Source: Streptomyces peucetius (GTDB lineage Bacteria > Actinomycetota > Actinomycetes > Streptomycetales > Streptomycetaceae). Taken from it: a stretch of DNA of 64,000 nt. Below the pieces are notes generated by a model. That model saw only the letters and a program-made list of their open reading frames with translations. It was not told the origin of the DNA and searched no databases. The DNA is taken from assembly GCF_025854275.1 (NCBI RefSeq), contig NZ_CP107567.1, positions 7,986,612 through 8,050,611 on the forward strand, given 5' to 3'. Position numbers and translations under genes: made by a program. How positions within the stretch are numbered: position 1 is the first letter of the stretch; every line of letters starts with the position of its first letter. Positions 61,721 through 64,000 of this stretch are shown here, piece by piece.

Positions 61721-63370
61721 GTCTAATCAACGGCCCTGTCGCACATTCGGTGGTGACGGAGAGTCGTGAGGGTCGTTGGCATTCCCGTGAAGGATGTCAA
61801 CGAGCTTGTGCAGACGGTGTTTTCGGGCCTGTCCCCGCTGGTCATAGAGGACGTCACCGATGAGGGCGAGCGGATCGTGGTGCGAGCTCGGACGCCGACG
61901 GAGGCCGCGGGCTGCCCGGTGTGCGGGGCGCCGTCCGGGCGGATGCACGGATATCACTGGCGGACGGTGGCCGACGTGCCGGTCGACGACCGCCGGGTGG
62001 TGGTCCGTGTGCGGGTGCGGCGACTGGTGTGTCCCACCCGCGGCTGCCGCCACACCTTCCGCGAACAGGTGCCCGGAGTCCTGGAGCGATACCAGCGCCG
62101 CACCGCCCGCCTGACCAGGCAAGTCAAAGCCGTGGTCAAGGAGTTAGCGGGCCGAGCGGGTGCACGCCTGTTGGCGGTACTCGCGGTGGGCCTGTCGCGT
62201 CACACGACCCTGCGCACCCTACTGCGCATCCCGCTGCCCACCGGGCGGACACCCCGCGTGATCGGCGTCGACGACTTCGCCCTGTGCCGACGTCACCGCT
62301 ATGCCACCGTGGTGATCGACGCCGAGACCCATGAGCGGATCGACGTACTGCCCGACCGCACCGCCGTCACCCTGGAAGCGTGGCTGCGCGAACATCCGGG
62401 CATCGAGGTCGTGTGTCGTGACGGCTCGGCGACCTATGCCGAGGCCATCCGCCGAGCCCTGCCCGACGCGGTCCAGGTCGGCGATCGCTGGCATTTATGG
62501 AAGAACCTGTGCGAAGCCGCCCTGAGTGAGGTGAAGGCACACAGCGCCTGCTGGGCCACCGTACTGGACGCGCCGATCTACGACGGGCCCCGCGCCCAGA
62601 CCACCCTCGAACGCTGGCACCAGGTCCACGACCTCCTCGACCAGGGCGCCGGCCTGCTCGAATGCGCACGCCGCCTGCAACTCGCCCTGAACACCGTCAA
62701 ACGGTACGCCCGAGCCGACCAGCCTGAACGGATGCTCCGCGTCCCAAAATACCGCGCCAGCCTCGTCGATCCCTACCGCGAGCACCTGCGCAAACGCCGA
62801 GCCGAGGACCCCGCCGTCCCCGTCAAGCACCTCTTCGAAGAGATCAAGACCCTCGGCTTCACGGGCTGCCTGAACCTCTTGCATAAGTACATCAACCAAG
62901 GCCGCGCGGACGCCGACCGCAGCCACATCTCCCCGCGCCGGCTCGCCCGGATGCTGCTGACCAGGCCCGACAACCTCAAGGTCGAGCAACACGAGCTCCT
63001 GGCCAAGCTCACCGCCGCCTGCCCCGAGATGACCCAACTCGCCGCCGGCATCAGCGACTTCGCCCCGCTCCTTACGCCGCACCCCGACAACGCCGATGCG
63101 CTCACGCGCTGGATCGCCCAAGTCCGAGCAGCCGACCTGCCTCATCTGCACGCCTTCACCCGGGGCCTGGACCGGGACATCGACGCCGTGATCGCGGGGC
63201 TCACGCTTCCGTACAGCAATGGCCCCACCGAGGGCGTCAACACCAAGACCAAGCGGATCGCGCGCCAGATGCACGGACGAGCAGGCTTCACCCTGCTTCG
63301 GCACCGCATCCTCCTCGGATAGCAGCACGCTCCGTCACCACCGAATGTGCGACAGGGCCGTTGATTAGAC
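61721..63370 (+). mobile_element. Intact ISL3-family element with 41-bp perfect terminal repeats
   Basis: GTCTAATCAACGGCCCTGTC... at 61721-61761 is the exact reverse complement of 63330-63370 over 41 nt. The true ends may extend ~6 nt further (gggtct/gggagt). It contains one full-length transposase gene. No target duplication was found by eye. Confidence 0.9.
61766..63322 (+). CDS. ISL3-family transposase
   Basis: A 518-residue protein; GTG 61766 with GGAG upstream (GTG 61787 possible). The N-terminal zinc-finger region has CPVCG and CPTRGCRHTF. The DDE core starts RVIGVDDFALCRRHRYATVVID, with VVCRDGSATYAEAI and the C-terminal LPYSNGPTEGVNTKTKRIARQMHGRAGFTLLRHRILL. Undamaged, so the element may be active. 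Confidence 0.93.
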   Translation: MRVVGIPVKDVNELVQTVFSGLSPLVIEDVTDEGERIVVRARTPTEAAGCPVCGAPSGRMHGYHWRTVADVPVDDRRVVVRVRVRRLVCPTRGCRHTFREQVPGVLERYQRRTARLTRQVKAVVKELAGRAGARLLAVLAVGLSRHTTLRTLLRIPLPTGRTPRVIGVDDFALCRRHRYATVVIDAETHERIDVLPDRTAVTLEAWLREHPGIEVVCRDGSATYAEAIRRALPDAVQVGDRWHLWKNLCEAALSEVKAHSACWATVLDAPIYDGPRAQTTLERWHQVHDLLDQGAGLLECARRLQLALNTVKRYARADQPERMLRVPKYRASLVDPYREHLRKRRAEDPAVPVKHLFEEIKTLGFTGCLNLLHKYINQGRADADRSHISPRRLARMLLTRPDNLKVEQHELLAKLTAACPEMTQLAAGISDFAPLLTPHPDNADALTRWIAQVRAADLPHLHAFTRGLDRDIDAVIAGLTLPYSNGPTEGVNTKTKRIARQMHGRAGFTLLRHRILLG

Positions 63371-63682
63371 ACTCCCCACCGACCCCGTACCGGCCTTCGC
63401 CTGCTGCGGTGCGCAGTCGAGGGAGTGTTGCTGGGCGTTCCTGACGCCGACGGGTAGGTCAGCAAGAATCGGACATGGCTGGCGAGCGCGGCGGGGACCG
63501 GATTCTGCCGTCGTCGAAGTCACTTCGTGGCCGTCGCGGATGTGGGCGCGTGAGGAGACCGCACCGCCGGCCGTGGTCGAGGGGGGAGCACCCAGTTCAG
63601 AGGCTGTCCACTTTTTTCCTACCTCTTCTGCGGACCGGCAAAAGCTGGATTGGGACCGAGGTCGGGCGCAAGAGTGTTGCCC
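63371..63682. other. Gap after the ISL3 element
   Basis: No gene can be supported here. Confidence 0.4.
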
Positions 63683-63910
63683 ATGACAGTTACTCGTTAC
63701 CGCGTGCTGGTAGTCGCCTTGGTGGGTCTCCTCGCTGCGGCCGTCGCCGTGATGCTCGCAGTGCTCGACAAGCACGCCGCTACGGATGTCATCCGGAACG
63801 CTGGCGTCGCATTCGGCGGGACCACCACGCTGGGCCTGCTGCTGAGTGGCTTTATCGACGACTCACGACAGCAGTTGCTTACGACTGCGGGAGGCACCCG
63901 CCAGGGCTGA
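63683..63910 (+). CDS. Small membrane protein of unknown function
   Basis: A 75-residue protein from ATG 63683. Two hydrophobic segments (VLVVALVGLLAAAVAVMLAVL and a second at AGVAFGGTTTLGLLLSGFI) are separated by a short polar stretch with Asp/Lys/His. The C-terminal tail is polar. No good ribosome site is visible and no family recognised. Codon use fits a real gene. 63911-64000 shows no supported feature. Confidence 0.5.
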   Translation: MTVTRYRVLVVALVGLLAAAVAVMLAVLDKHAATDVIRNAGVAFGGTTTLGLLLSGFIDDSRQQLLTTAGGTRQG

Positions 63911-64000
63911 ATCTCGATGTCGACGAGAACGGGCGGCGGTGGCGGGCACCCGGCAACGGCGCGATGGCGGCTGCCACCTACGCCCGTAGCCAGCGCTTTT

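Noticed and set aside
1..64000. CRISPR arrays, tRNA, rRNA, phage structural genes, large NRPS/PKS genes
   Set aside because: Looked for regular spaced repeats, tRNA-like cloverleaf segments and long modular enzymes; none seen.

Overview
This is a high-GC actinobacterial chromosome segment, almost certainly from Streptomyces or a close relative. The evidence is a strong codon-position GC bias, two SsgA-like (sporulation family) proteins, GTG starts, several starts that look leaderless, and many TetR, AraC, MarR, PadR, LAL and AfsR/SARP-type regulators. I see no rRNA, tRNA or CRISPR.

Layout. (1) 1-6.6 kb: the 3' end of a one-carbon/sarcosine operon on the + strand, folD (partial), glyA (frameshifted), soxB, a soxD-soxA gene fusion and soxG. 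Together they oxidise sarcosine and pass the methyl carbon to tetrahydrofolate. (2) 7-9 kb: a translationally coupled minus-strand operon ridA, YheO-like regulator, PLP dehydratase. (3) 9.7-13.5 kb: a three-gene redox/hydrolase operon (YcaC-like hydrolase, an SDR without its catalytic residues, an FAD oxidase) divergent from a TetR gene. Repeated TGACC-N4-GGTCA boxes sit on both promoters. (4) 13.6-19.3 kb: an SsgA-like gene, esterases with an eroded extra copy, a broken dps copy containing a small inverted-repeat element, and two AraC regulators. (5) 20-33.6 kb: an MFS transporter, a LAL regulator, a haloalkanoate-dehalogenase-like hydrolase divergent from a BTAD regulator, VanZ, a NarL-type two-component pair, and a PadR-ABC-FtsX operon. 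(6) 34.3-35.6 kb: a frameshifted ECF sigma gene and its membrane partner. (7) 36-42.7 kb: an OmpR-type two-component system divergent from a MacA-MacB-FtsX-lipoprotein operon. The lipoprotein and the extracytoplasmic sensor domain of the kinase appear to share one four-cysteine domain. This is my best candidate for an undescribed signalling/efflux system.

(8) 43.2-48.2 kb: intact dps, a secreted hydrolase, then an eroded second copy of the region-3 locus (SDR fragment, the same operator boxes, a paralogous TetR), and a MarR-controlled membrane protein. (9) 48.3-63.4 kb: a mobile-element island. An IS110-type element lies in a degenerate IS256-type element. An intact IS4-type element lies in an IS5-type transposase with a clear 8-bp target duplication. 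Another IS truncates a hydrolase, and an intact ISL3-type element has 41-bp perfect terminal repeats. Between them are surviving regulator/enzyme pairs: TetR with an RdmC-like esterase, and TetR with a DUF1348/SnoaL-like protein behind two perfect operator palindromes. A second SsgA-like gene precedes the island.

Overall this looks like an accessory, arm-like region where paralogous regulator-enzyme modules have been duplicated, eroded and cut by insertion sequences. Frameshifts in glyA, the sigma gene and the IS110 transposase could be real decay or base-calling errors.
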